Assembly: GCA_951813395.1 (NCBI GenBank)
Contig: OX638356.1
Location: 1,591,340 to 1,655,339 of the forward strand
DNA: 64,000 bases
From: Longimicrobiales bacterium
GTDB lineage: Bacteria > Gemmatimonadota > Gemmatimonadetes > Longimicrobiales > Gaopeijiaceae
Direction: 5' to 3'
Below, piece after piece: positions 26,914 through 37,897 of this stretch; the first letter of the stretch is position 1; every line of letters starts with the position of its first letter. The position numbers were made by a program, and so were the translations under genes. The notes under the pieces were generated by a model, which was given only the letters and a program-made list of their open reading frames with translations, made no database searches and had not been told where the DNA came from.

Positions 26914-26931
26914 CTAAACAATATTGTTTAG
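26914..26931. promoter_or_regulatory. palindromic operator-like site (CTAAAC-N6-GTTTAG), copy 1
   Basis: A perfect 18-bp palindrome, CTAAACAAT/ATTGTTTAG, followed by GTGTCCTGCGCT. It lies 93 bp upstream of the esterase start at 27025. Three other copies (29285, 44527, 50220) share arms, spacing and the trailing TGTCC-like tail. Confidence 0.6.
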
Positions 26932-27024
26932 TGTCCTGCGCTCGCCGACATCGGCCTTGATCCGACACCTGTTATCGTCCGTGGGTCCGGCCTCTTCTTC
27001 GTCAGCCGCCAAGGAAGGTGTCAC

Positions 27025-28509
27025 ATGACCTGGCTTACCCGCCGGGAAGCGACGATCCCACGCTTCCTCTCCGTATTTCTCCTGCCGTGCCTTATCGTCT
27101 TCGTGCCACGGCAGAGCCCCGCACAAACCGCAGAACCGTTCCTGTCCCTCGGGGAGACGCGCGAACTCCAATCCAACGTGCTCGGCGAGCGGCGTGAGAT
27201 CATCGTGGGCCTGCCGGCCGGTTACGAGAGCGGGGACGAGACGTATCCCGTGGTCTATCTCCTGGACGGCCCGTCCCACTTCCACCACACGACGGGAACG
27301 GCCCGATTCCTGGCCAGAAACGGGCGCATGCCGGACGTCATCGTCGTGGCCATTCCCAATACGGACAGGACGCGTGACCTGTCGCCGCCCATCCACTCCG
27401 ACTCGGTCCCCGCGCGCTCGAACGCCGGGGGAGCAGACAACTTCCTGGAGTTCATCGGTGGCGAACTGATGCCGTTCATCGACGAGCGCTACAGGACACG
27501 ACCGTACACCATTCTCATCGGGCACTCGCTCGGGGGACTGTTCGCGAATCACGCTCTGGTGCATCGGCCGGACGTGTTCGACGCGTACATCTCGATCAGT
27601 CCGAGTCTGTGGTGGGACGAGCAGCGGCTGGTGGCCCAGGCCGATTCCGCGTTCGACCATGTCGGCGACCTGGTCGGCGATTTCTACATGACCATGGGGA
27701 ACGAGGGCGGTGCGATGCTCGGTGGCGCGCTCAAGTTTGCCGGCGTTCTCGAGGCGAAGGCTCCGGAGGATTTCCGGTGGGATTTCAAACTCATGGAAGA
27801 GGAGAGCCACGGTTCCGTGCCGCACAGATCGACCTACTACGGGTTCGAGAAGATCTTCGACGGTTGGAATCTGCACGATCCGGTCGGCCTCTACGTGGCG
27901 GGTGGCCTGGAGGCCGTCGACCGGCACTTCGCACGCGCATCGGCGAGGTTCGGATACGAAAGGACACCGTCGACAGGCGTCCTCGGCCGGATCGGGGGCA
28001 GGGCGCTTGAAGACGGGAACGCTGCCGACGCGGAGACCATCTTCTCACGCGTGGTCGAGATGGACCCCAACCTGGCGCCGGCGCACAACGGACTGGCTGA
28101 AGCGCACGCCCTGATGGGCCACCGGGACCTGGCGATCGAACACTATCGGCACGCCCTTCGGGTCGACCCGAGGAACGGTCCGGCCCGTGAAAAGCTGACG
28201 GAATACGGTGTCGACCTCTCCGACTTCCCCGAGACCGTGGACGTGCCGGTCAGCGTGTTGGAGTCGTACGTGGGCACGTATGTCGTGCCCGACGATCCGG
28301 ATGAGAGGCTTCGATTCCTCCTCGCGGAAGAGGAGCTTGTGGTGGAACTCGAGGGTAGCACGTACGAGCTGTACGCGACATCGATGAATCGCTTCAAGGT
28401 GGCGGTCGTGCCGGTATTCCTGACCTTCCACACCGACGAATCCGGGAACGTGACTGGGCTCGTGATCGACCAGGCCGGCGAGAAGACCGAGGCGGTTCGT
28501 GTGAATTAG
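27025..28509 (+). CDS. secreted alpha/beta esterase (esterase D/enterochelin-esterase fold) with TPR tail
   Basis: A 494-residue protein. GGAAGGTG precedes the ATG; a signal peptide ends near SPAQ (34). The esterase part (PF00756-like) runs from about residue 40 to 290 with VVYLLDG, the nucleophile elbow GHSLGG (Ser168) and ESHGSVPH supplying the catalytic His. TPR-like repeats follow at roughly 320-400 (AETIFSRVVEMDPNLAPAHN, then AIEHYRHALRVDPRNGPA), then a C-terminal beta-rich domain. The esterase-TPR arrangement is known in secreted hydrolases of this type. Substrate unknown. A palindromic operator-like site lies 93 bp upstream. Confidence 0.83.
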   Translation: MTWLTRREATIPRFLSVFLLPCLIVFVPRQSPAQTAEPFLSLGETRELQSNVLGERREIIVGLPAGYESGDETYPVVYLLDGPSHFHHTTGTARFLARNGRMPDVIVVAIPNTDRTRDLSPPIHSDSVPARSNAGGADNFLEFIGGELMPFIDERYRTRPYTILIGHSLGGLFANHALVHRPDVFDAYISISPSLWWDEQRLVAQADSAFDHVGDLVGDFYMTMGNEGGAMLGGALKFAGVLEAKAPEDFRWDFKLMEEESHGSVPHRSTYYGFEKIFDGWNLHDPVGLYVAGGLEAVDRHFARASARFGYERTPSTGVLGRIGGRALEDGNAADAETIFSRVVEMDPNLAPAHNGLAEAHALMGHRDLAIEHYRHALRVDPRNGPAREKLTEYGVDLSDFPETVDVPVSVLESYVGTYVVPDDPDERLRFLLAEEELVVELEGSTYELYATSMNRFKVAVVPVFLTFHTDESGNVTGLVIDQAGEKTEAVRVN

Positions 28510-28530
28510 GGTCAGCAGCGCGATGGGCGC

Positions 28531-29022
28531 CTAGACACCGAATTGACGGAGGTGATGGTCAAGGTGTTCCCAACACAGTCGTCTCCACTCTTGCCCCGGG
28601 ATCGAACCGAACCAGGGATGGGTGCCCCACGCTTCGACAGGACGCCTGTTGCCCACCCGGTCGACCAGAGCATGAACTGAACCGATATCGTCGCTCCACT
28701 CGCTTGGAGCCGTCGTCATCATTTCGGGTGGGGCGACGATCCTGGCCTTGGGCCATGGTATCCAGTGGACAAGAAGTTGCCGGCCGAGTTTGAACCGGAG
28801 CAGTCCGGGGTGCACCTCCAGAGCCCGGTTGCCCAACCTTACCGCAATCCCGCCGGGGCGGACCTCGATGTCGCCAAGAGCGACGCGTAGATGGTCTGCA
28901 ACGTGGCAAAGCATCTCCCTCACCGACATCGTGCCCCAGTGAGGCACGCTGGCTGGTGAGAGCTGGTCGAGTCGCGCATGGATCCCGGCACGGGCGGCGC
29001 GGCTGAAAAGGGTAGGGCTCAT
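28531..29022 (-). CDS. DUF1569/DinB-like protein
   Basis: A 163-residue protein. The N-terminal MSVREMLCHVADHLRVALGD and C-terminal HPWFGSIPGQEWRRLCWEHL then DHHLRQFG match the DUF1569 family, a DinB-type four-helix bundle. The conserved histidines (CHVADH and HLDHH) would bind a metal. Members are predicted metal-dependent transferases or hydrolases without a proven reaction. No signal peptide. It is convergent with the esterase. Confidence 0.75.
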   Translation of the reverse strand: MSPTLFSRAARAGIHARLDQLSPASVPHWGTMSVREMLCHVADHLRVALGDIEVRPGGIAVRLGNRALEVHPGLLRFKLGRQLLVHWIPWPKARIVAPPEMMTTAPSEWSDDIGSVHALVDRVGNRRPVEAWGTHPWFGSIPGQEWRRLCWEHLDHHLRQFGV

Positions 29023-29284
29023 GGTACCTGGCTGTCATGGGACTCTCTACGGGCCACACCCCGCCAATCTACGCGCACGCAGGCCAAAGCGCGCGCGCGC
29101 GTAGAGCGCGCGTAGAGGGCAGGATTGATTCGGGGTCTCGTAGTGCGAACCCCCTCTCCGTCCATATCCTGAGGGCTGCTGCAGGGTACACTTCGACGAA
29201 TCGGTCGTCGCGGCTCCGTCTCTCAACCAGGGCGTCCGGCATTTCGAGGCCACCGGCGATCACGACTCGTCGCAGCCGTGAACA
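29023..29284. other. intergenic region upstream of an S9 peptidase
   Basis: No credible gene. A GCGC-rich tract near 29085-29120 contains two imperfect copies of GCGCGCGTAGAG. The stretch to 29403 also contains palindrome copy 2. Confidence 0.4.
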
Positions 29285-29302
29285 CTAAACAAAGTAGTTT
29301 AG
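29285..29302. promoter_or_regulatory. palindromic operator-like site, copy 2
   Basis: CTAAAC, six bases (AAAGTA), GTTTAG, then CGTTCCTGCACT. It is 101 bp upstream of the S9 peptidase start at 29404, nearly the same distance as copy 1 from the esterase. Confidence 0.58.
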
Positions 29303-29403
29303 CGTTCCTGCACTGAAGCACCGTTGCGGCCCAACTGACGTGCGAGTATCCTCCCGAAAACATCAGTCGGACAGTATCTCCGCCTGGACCGAGGGACGGT
29401 GAA

Positions 29404-31623
29404 ATGACCACGAAACAGATCGCACGGAACTATTGGCTGCTCGGCGTCCTCGCCGCGCCCGCCCTTTCCCCAACCCCGGCCTCCTCCCAGGTCCCCGCGG
29501 AGACGGAAGCCCGGCTCCGGTCGATCTTTGAGGCGCGAGACTTCGACGCCCGTTCCTTCCAGGCGACGTGGCTGTCCGACGGATCCGGATACACGACCCT
29601 GGAGACCCCTTCGGGGGCGTCGAAGCAGGAGCTGATCCGCTACGATGCTGCGAGCGGCGACCGGACGGTCCTCGCCTCCCTCTCCGACCTCACCCCTTCG
29701 GGCGCTTCCGAGCCCTTGAGCATCTCCGGCTATCAGTTCGCCCCGGACGCCGGTTGGGTGCTCCTCCAAACCGGGGGGGACGGATTCTGGTTGTTCGACG
29801 CGTCAGCGTCCACGCTGAAGAAGGTGGACGGGGGAGGCGGCAACACGATCTCTCCGGAGGGCGGCCGGATCCTCTTCAGCCGTGACCGGGACCTGCACGC
29901 GTATGACCTGGAGGCCGACGAAACCACCCGGTTGACCTGGACTACGGCCGAACAGATTTCCAATGGCCGGGCGGTATGGAGCCCCGATGGAAAGCGGATT
30001 GCTTTCGTCGAGTCCGACGCCTCCGGGGTGCGGATGAGGTCCATGCTCGTCCCCACCGATCCCTCGTATCCCGAGCTCAGGCAGGTCCGATTCGCGAGGG
30101 TGGGCGAGACCATCGCCAAGCTCCGGGTGGGAGTGGTGGACGCCCGGGGCAGGGAAGTCCGCTGGGTCTCCATCCCGTCCCCGAACGAGGGCTTCTATCT
30201 CGGGCAGGTGGGCTGGGCCGGGAACTCGGAAGAGTTGCTGGTGGAGCAGTTCAGCCGGTTTCGGGACGAACGGACCTTCTTCGTCGCCAATGTGACCACG
30301 GGTGCGGTGGACCGGATCTACCACGAGTCCGACCCGGCGTGGGTGATCGCCAGCTATCGCCTGAACGCCGGCCTCGAGTGGATCCAGGGGGGCGACTCCT
30401 TCCTCTTCCTGACCGAAAGGGACGGGTGGCGGCACGCTTACGTGTACTCGCGCGGGGGACGGGAGGAGCGACTCCTGACCCCGGGGCCCAGCGACGTCGT
30501 GGAGCGGGGGCCGGTCGATGAGCGGGAGGTCGACGAGGCGGAGGGCTGGTTCTATTTCTTCGCCTCGCCCGACGACGCCACCCAGCGCTACCTCTATCGC
30601 GTCCGGCTGGACGGCGCCGAAGCGCCCGAGCGAGTCACCCCCGAAGACCAGCCCGGAACCCACTTCTACGACTTCTCCCCCGGCCATCGGTGGGCGTTTC
30701 ACACGTATTCAACCTTCGACACACCCCCGGTAACCGCACTGGTCAGCCTTCCGGACCACCGTGTCGTTCGAGTCCTGGAGGACAACGCCGAGCTGCGGCG
30801 CCGGGCCGAGGCCACGATCTCCCACCCCACGGAGTTTCTGCAGCTGGATATCGGGGACGGCGTGGTGATGGATGCGTGGATGATCAAGCCGCACGACTTC
30901 GATCCCTCGAACCAATACCCTGTGTTCATCTACGTCTACGGGGAACCGCACGGCCAGACCGTGCTCGACCGCTGGTCGACCCGGAACAACTACCACCGCG
31001 CCATCGCGGACCTCGGGTACCTGGTCGTATCCATCGAGAACCGCGGCACGCCGGCGCCGAAGGGAGCGGCGTGGCGGAGGGCGCCCTTCCCGACAATCGG
31101 CGTGCAGTCGACGGAGGAGCATGCGGCGGGAGTCCGCGAGCTTGGCAGGGTCCTTCCGTACGTCGATCTGTCCAGAGTGGGGATCTGGGGGTGGAGCGGC
31201 GGTGGATCGAACACCCTGAATTCCCTGTTCCGCAAGCCCGATGTCTACCACGTGGGGATCGCCGTAGTCCCCAAACCCCAGCCGCATCTCTACAACGCGT
31301 GGTTCCAGGAGATCTACATGGAGACCCTGGAGACGAACCCGAACGGGTACCGCGTCTCCGCGCCCATCAACTACGCCGAGGGGCTCGAGGGCGATCTGCT
31401 CATCATTCACGGAACCGGGGAGACCAACACGCATCTGGAGATCGTGGAGGGACTGGTGGACCGTCTCGTGGAGCTCGGGAAGACCTTCGACTACTTCACC
31501 TACCCCAACCGCAACCACGGATTGTCGGAGGGCGAAGGCACGGCGGTGCATCTTCGCATGCTCATGGTGCGGTATTTGCTGGAGCATCTGCCGGCGGGGC
31601 CGGCGCCGCCCGGGATGAGGTAG
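29404..31623 (+). CDS. secreted S9 prolyl-oligopeptidase family peptidase
   Basis: A 739-residue protein. The N-terminal segment (MTTKQIARNYWLLGVLAA...SSQ) is a signal peptide. A propeller spans about 45-480 (IRYDAASGDRTVLAS, AVWSPDGKRIAFVES). The C-terminal domain has GWSGGG with nucleophile Ser598, a late Asp in the LIIHGTGETN region, where the usual Asp is replaced by Glu/Asn-rich sequence, and His705 in NRNHG. The altered HGTGETN where HGxxDxN is normal deserves attention. Acts on short peptides in the periplasm. It is followed 336 bp later by another S9 peptidase. Confidence 0.88.
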   Translation: MTTKQIARNYWLLGVLAAPALSPTPASSQVPAETEARLRSIFEARDFDARSFQATWLSDGSGYTTLETPSGASKQELIRYDAASGDRTVLASLSDLTPSGASEPLSISGYQFAPDAGWVLLQTGGDGFWLFDASASTLKKVDGGGGNTISPEGGRILFSRDRDLHAYDLEADETTRLTWTTAEQISNGRAVWSPDGKRIAFVESDASGVRMRSMLVPTDPSYPELRQVRFARVGETIAKLRVGVVDARGREVRWVSIPSPNEGFYLGQVGWAGNSEELLVEQFSRFRDERTFFVANVTTGAVDRIYHESDPAWVIASYRLNAGLEWIQGGDSFLFLTERDGWRHAYVYSRGGREERLLTPGPSDVVERGPVDEREVDEAEGWFYFFASPDDATQRYLYRVRLDGAEAPERVTPEDQPGTHFYDFSPGHRWAFHTYSTFDTPPVTALVSLPDHRVVRVLEDNAELRRRAEATISHPTEFLQLDIGDGVVMDAWMIKPHDFDPSNQYPVFIYVYGEPHGQTVLDRWSTRNNYHRAIADLGYLVVSIENRGTPAPKGAAWRRAPFPTIGVQSTEEHAAGVRELGRVLPYVDLSRVGIWGWSGGGSNTLNSLFRKPDVYHVGIAVVPKPQPHLYNAWFQEIYMETLETNPNGYRVSAPINYAEGLEGDLLIIHGTGETNTHLEIVEGLVDRLVELGKTFDYFTYPNRNHGLSEGEGTAVHLRMLMVRYLLEHLPAGPAPPGMR

Positions 31624-31959
31624 TTGGGATATCCGTAGCGCCGCCGGGCGACCAGGCACCACGACCAGCGAGCGCCAGCCACCCGCCGGGTTGCGCGGAT
31701 GGTTTGCCCGCGGGCCAGGACGCGTCAGTATCTCGAGCGAGCCCTTGTACTGCTCTTCGAACGACCGCGTGCGGACCCCGGAGGTCCGCCACCGACAGTG
31801 ACGATCGACGACACGGACCCGCGCTCCATCTCGGTCTTCACGGACCCTGCCAGCGGTCGAGGTGGGTGGTGCGCTTTACATTGCGACGTGTTGACTCCGG
31901 TCCGGACACGTCTATTCCGGTCCGCACGCCGCACCCGCTTCCAGGAAGGACCCGCAGCC
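31624..31959. other. intergenic region between two S9 peptidases
   Basis: A hairpin, GCGGACC/GGTCCGC (31771-31777 and 31783-31789, 5-nt loop), may terminate the upstream gene. The octamer CCGGTCCG appears twice, at 31898 and 31918. TTGACT at 31892 with TATTCC at 31914 (16-bp gap) is a weak promoter candidate. The downstream frame is open across this region, but composition and the signal peptide place the start at 31960. Confidence 0.4.
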
Positions 31960-34290
<2,331 letters not shown>

Positions 34291-34469
34291 GGGTGCCGCA
34301 CGGGTCCTTGCGTCAGCCCTCCGGCGCCAGCGACACCAGCCGGATCACGCGCACGGTCGGCCCTGCCGGTTGTGAGATCACGGAATCCGCTTGATGGGCG
34401 CCCGGTTGGGACACATGTTCGGACCAACGCGCGAATGACCTGTCACCGCCCCGGCCGAGGAACACGATC

Positions 34470-35788
34470 ATGCCGACATCGACCCGAGAGACTTCGGCTC
34501 CCACGCCCCAATCCTCGGGCAGCGCAGCGAATCTCACCCGCCGGGGGTGGCTGGCCGCCACCGGGGCCGGCACCGCGGCCCTGATGCTGAAGCACGACCA
34601 CTTGCAGGCGCACCAGCGCTCCGGGGCCGGGCCCGGCATGACCTGGGACACGCAGGAGGGGACGGTCGTCTTCACCAACACCACCGTCGCGAACCCCGAC
34701 GCGGTGCAGGACGACGTGGCCCTGGCCGTCGAGGGCGACCGGATCGCCGCGATCGGCCCCACGGATGAGGTCCTCGCCCAATACCCGAGGGCCGAGCAGT
34801 ACGACGGTCGCGGCAAGGCGCTCTTCCCGGGCCTGATCAACACGCACGCCCACATGCGCGCCGTCATCGCGCGCGGCTTCAACGAGGACTTCGGCTTCCC
34901 CAACACCGCGGGCCTGGCCGTCTCGCCCGCCAGTCTCCTCGAAGGCGACGAGGGCAACCTCATGGTGCAGGTCGCGGCGCTGGAGGCGATCCGCACCGGG
35001 ACCACGACCATCGTCGAGTACACCGGCAACGTGCAGCGCCAGGCGGCGGTGCTCGCGGACTCGGGGCTTCGGTGCGTTCTGGCGGAAGGGATCCGTGACG
35101 CCGAGAACGTTCCCGGCCCCATGTCCACGCGCGCGATCGCGAGGGCGGTCAGCGAGACGCCCCGGTTCTCGGCCAGGTTGCGGGACGAGGGGCTTCAGCG
35201 CATCAGCGACCTGTTCACCACCTGGCACGGCGCGCGGAACGGCCGCGTTTCGGTGTTCCCGGCGGCCGCGCTCACCGAGACATCGTCACCCGAACTGCTG
35301 CGGGCCGTGCGCGAGTTCGCCGAAACGCACGATCTCGGCTACACGATCCACCTGAACCAGAGCCGCGCCGAGTACGAGTTCATGGTCATGCACCATGGCC
35401 TTCGTTCCGGCAGCGTACCTCGACCGGCACGACTTCCTCGGCCCCCGGCTGTTTGCCGCCCACGCCCGCTACGTCAACACCGAAGAGGTCACGCTGCTGG
35501 GCAGGTCCGGCACCATCATCGCGCACCAGGCGGGGATGGCCGCGAACCGCGGCATCAGCCCGCCCATTCCGGAGCAGCGGGCGGCAGGCTGCCCCATCGC
35601 CCTCGGCACCGACAACAACACCAACGACGTCTTCGAGGTGATGCGCATCGCCATGCTGACCGAGCGGATCCGCCGCAACCGCGACGGGGACGAGGTGCCC
35701 GGTCTGCAACCGCAGCCGGAGGATGTCCTGGCCGACTGCACGCAGGGCGGAGCGCTGGCGGTGCAGCAGGCCGACACGCTGGGCACGC
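34470..35788 (+). pseudogene. Tat-exported amidohydrolase, 5' part (frameshifted and interrupted)
   Basis: The N-terminus has a twin-arginine signal (TRRGWLAATGAGTAAL). The TRZ/ATZ-type amidohydrolase core follows: GKALFPGLINTHAHMRAV (HxH ligand), FTTWHGARNGRVSV and GYTIHLNQSRAE. Near 35393 the frame shifts: the rest (AFVPAAYLDRHDFLGPRLFA, then GTIIAHQAGMAANRG and LGTDNNTNDVFEVMR) is one frame over. A short deletion between two ATGGC repeats would explain it. At 35788 the gene is interrupted by the integrative element; its last codons are at 44232-44503. The left frame reads on into the element for 34 junk codons. Related enzymes deaminate or dechlorinate cyclic amines. Confidence 0.82.
35778..35788. 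other. attL core of the integrative element
   Basis: GCTGGGCACGC, repeated exactly at 44221-44231. Removing one core and everything between them rejoins the amidohydrolase in frame (ADTLGTLEVGKKADL). The crossover must lie within these 11 bases. Confidence 0.8.
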
Positions 35789-36037
35789 GGATCGCCAAGG
35801 GCCAGAATCCCGGCAGGAGATCACGTAAAGTCATACAGGACTGCACGATCTGCGCTTCCTGCCGTCTTGCTGGACCTCGCTGGATCGTACCGCGAAAGCG
35901 GGAAAAACGGGTTTGAATGGCGGGACCCCTTCAATTCCAAAGCACTCGCACCGTGCTCTGCGGGCAGATCCCCGAGATGTTAGGATCACCCCATTGCGTC
36001 ATTCGGTCCAACGCGTTACTCATGTTTCGCGGAATGA

Positions 36038-36241
36038 ATGATGAAGCTGCGGATGTCGAAAATTGCCGGTGTCGTTTCGGGCCTGTTGTTACTGACGGTC
36101 AGCAGTGCCGTCGCCGACGACTGCGGCGAGGAATGCCACGAGGAGGCCATGGAGATCTGTGGCAGTTGCGAGTTTGTGGACGCAGAGTGGCACGAGGCCA
36201 ATGAGGCGTGGCAGGACTGCCATGAGGATTGTGGAGCCTGA
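36038..36241 (+). CDS. small secreted Cys-rich peptide (twin CX3C)
   Basis: 67 residues. A signal peptide (MMKLRMSKIAGVVSGLLLLT...AVA) is followed by an acidic mature part of about 41 residues with six Cys at 29, 33, 41, 44, 61 and 65, giving CX3C-X7-CX2C-X16-CX3C. Histidines follow two of the cysteines (ECHEE, DCHED). This could be a disulfide-locked helical hairpin or a metal binder. No family is recognized. It is 71 nt upstream of a propeller lipoprotein in the same direction; in Bacteroidota six-bladed propeller genes are often next to short NVEALA-type peptides, which makes a functional pair plausible (inference). Ribosome-binding site is weak. Confidence 0.6.
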   Translation: MMKLRMSKIAGVVSGLLLLTVSSAVADDCGEECHEEAMEICGSCEFVDAEWHEANEAWQDCHEDCGA

Positions 36242-36312
36242 CCACAGCTCAGGCTTGCCCACTCGCGTGTCGTTGACTCCGTCTCCACTCACGTTGATGT
36301 GCAAGGGCCACC

Positions 36313-37482
36313 TTGACAAAGTTCGCAAGCCGTAGGTTCGTGCCGTGCGGCACAGCGGCGGCTCTGATCATCGGCACAAGCTCCTGCGTCGGGCCGGATT
36401 CTCGGTCGGCGCAGGAGCTTGTGCATTCAATGGAACCGTTCGCCGAATCCCGGGCTCCCTACAGCCAGTCGCGGGGAATCGCGCTGGTTACGGATTCCGT
36501 TGCTTGTGTGGTCGATGGCTACAACGTCGAAGTCTACTGTGCCAGCCCACAGGATCAGATCTGGACGTTTGGACGGCGGGGCGAGGGTCCGGGAGAGTTT
36601 CAGGGGGGCCTCCTGCTGCAACGTGGTCCCGGTGGAACGCTCGCGGCGTTCGACCTCCGGTTGGAACGCGTGACGGTCTTCCAAACCTCGAGCACCGGGC
36701 CTACCACGCTCGTGTCCTCGTCGTCCATCCCTGGACTGATCCCGGTCACACCACTGTCGTCGACTGTGGCAGGTGCCTACTATAACCGTGAGGCTGGCAG
36801 GCGGCATCAGGTCGAAGTGGAAGTCGCCACTGGCCGGTTTGTCTGGGAGCGCTTCTTTTCCCCGGATTTGGCCCAATGCAGGGAAGGGGTTACTCCTGAC
36901 GCCACGACGCTCGGACGTGGCCATCCGATCCCCGGAGAAGGGTTGATCTTCGTCACTTGCCAAGGACAAAGGATCGTGTGGTTTGCGAACCGGGACGACA
37001 AGCTCGCTTCCGCGGTCATCGACTCCCCCACCTACACCGAGAACTATCCTAACGAGCGCGAAGTGGCCGCGTACATCCAGGGGATCAGGGCGATGACGGG
37101 CGGGACCGTGGAACCTTCAAGAGCCGATTTGGCCGAGTTCCGGAGCAGGGCGGTGCCGTGGTCCAGGATGTCCGGGCATACAGTTGACGATCAAGGACGG
37201 TTTTGGGTGGCGACCACCCGGGATCGGGAGGCGTTTTCATACATTGATGTCTACCGGGCGCAGGCCTATACGGGTACCGTGCGTGTACGCCACAGCATGG
37301 TTGCGTTCGATCGGCTGGGCTCAAGGCTGGTCGTACTCGTCGACCGTCCTGTGGAGGATGACGACCCGGGCGGCGTCCCACGGCGGGGGATCGACTGGTA
37401 CGATGTCTCGGGACTCGACTTCGTACGGGCAGAGGCCAAGCCGACCCAAAACGACAGTCGAAATACGGGACAATCTGGTTGA
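36313..37482 (+). CDS. six-bladed beta-propeller lipoprotein (element cargo)
   Basis: 389 residues from a TTG at 36313 (AAGGG upstream), which gives a signal with lipobox GTSSC (Cys25). An ATG at 36430 would lose the signal. The family block FGRRGEGPGEFQGG and blade repeats (LAAFDLRLERVTVFQ, TVDDQGRFWVATTRDREAF) match those of the proteins at 3437 and 45102. Surface or periplasmic protein; ligand unknown. It is unusual for such a gene to be carried on a mobilizable element and preceded by a small secreted peptide. Confidence 0.72.
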   Translation: MTKFASRRFVPCGTAAALIIGTSSCVGPDSRSAQELVHSMEPFAESRAPYSQSRGIALVTDSVACVVDGYNVEVYCASPQDQIWTFGRRGEGPGEFQGGLLLQRGPGGTLAAFDLRLERVTVFQTSSTGPTTLVSSSSIPGLIPVTPLSSTVAGAYYNREAGRRHQVEVEVATGRFVWERFFSPDLAQCREGVTPDATTLGRGHPIPGEGLIFVTCQGQRIVWFANRDDKLASAVIDSPTYTENYPNEREVAAYIQGIRAMTGGTVEPSRADLAEFRSRAVPWSRMSGHTVDDQGRFWVATTRDREAFSYIDVYRAQAYTGTVRVRHSMVAFDRLGSRLVVLVDRPVEDDDPGGVPRRGIDWYDVSGLDFVRAEAKPTQNDSRNTGQSG

Positions 37483-37638
37483 CCTGAAGCAGGGTGCCAT
37501 TTTCGGTCACTTGATGGCTCGGAGTTGAGCGGTCGAGGGGCGTATCCGTCGTCGTCATTAAACGGGCAGGCTAAATCCCCAAGCGTCAGCACAGGAACTC
37601 CTTGGGGGTTGAGGGGGTGGAGTCGTCCCAAGGTGTTC

Positions 37639-37748
37639 CTAGTAGATCTGCGACTTCTCGTCCACGCAGAGCACGACCGCCGGCTACCGCTGGGCCATGT
37701 ACAGGCCGACGACGTCGCGCACCTTCTCGCTGAACAGGGGGTTATCCG
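37639..37748 (-). pseudogene. IS630-type transposase fragment
   Basis: The minus strand reads DNPLFSEKVRDVVGLYMAQR, stop, then PAVVLCVDEKSQIY and stop. This is the EKVRDVVGLY...VVLCVDEKSQI segment around the first catalytic Asp of IS630-type transposases. Only about 35 codons remain and they contain an in-frame stop. It differs from the complete IS630 copy at 39680-40955. Confidence 0.65.
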
Positions 37749-37897
37749 TGGCCGCCCAACGAGCCATCGCCCGTTTCCTCGAAGCCGCCGACCGGCGCAT
37801 CCGGCGCTCCATCCCGGCGAAGGCACGGCTGATTGGGCTATCGGGGAGCAGAAGCGGGCGCTGATCCAGGAGGCCGTCGCGGGCCGGATCGGGCGGT

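Noticed and set aside
29085-29120. GCGC-rich tract as a possible replication or recombination site
   Set aside because: Short, imperfect and without associated genes or other motifs.
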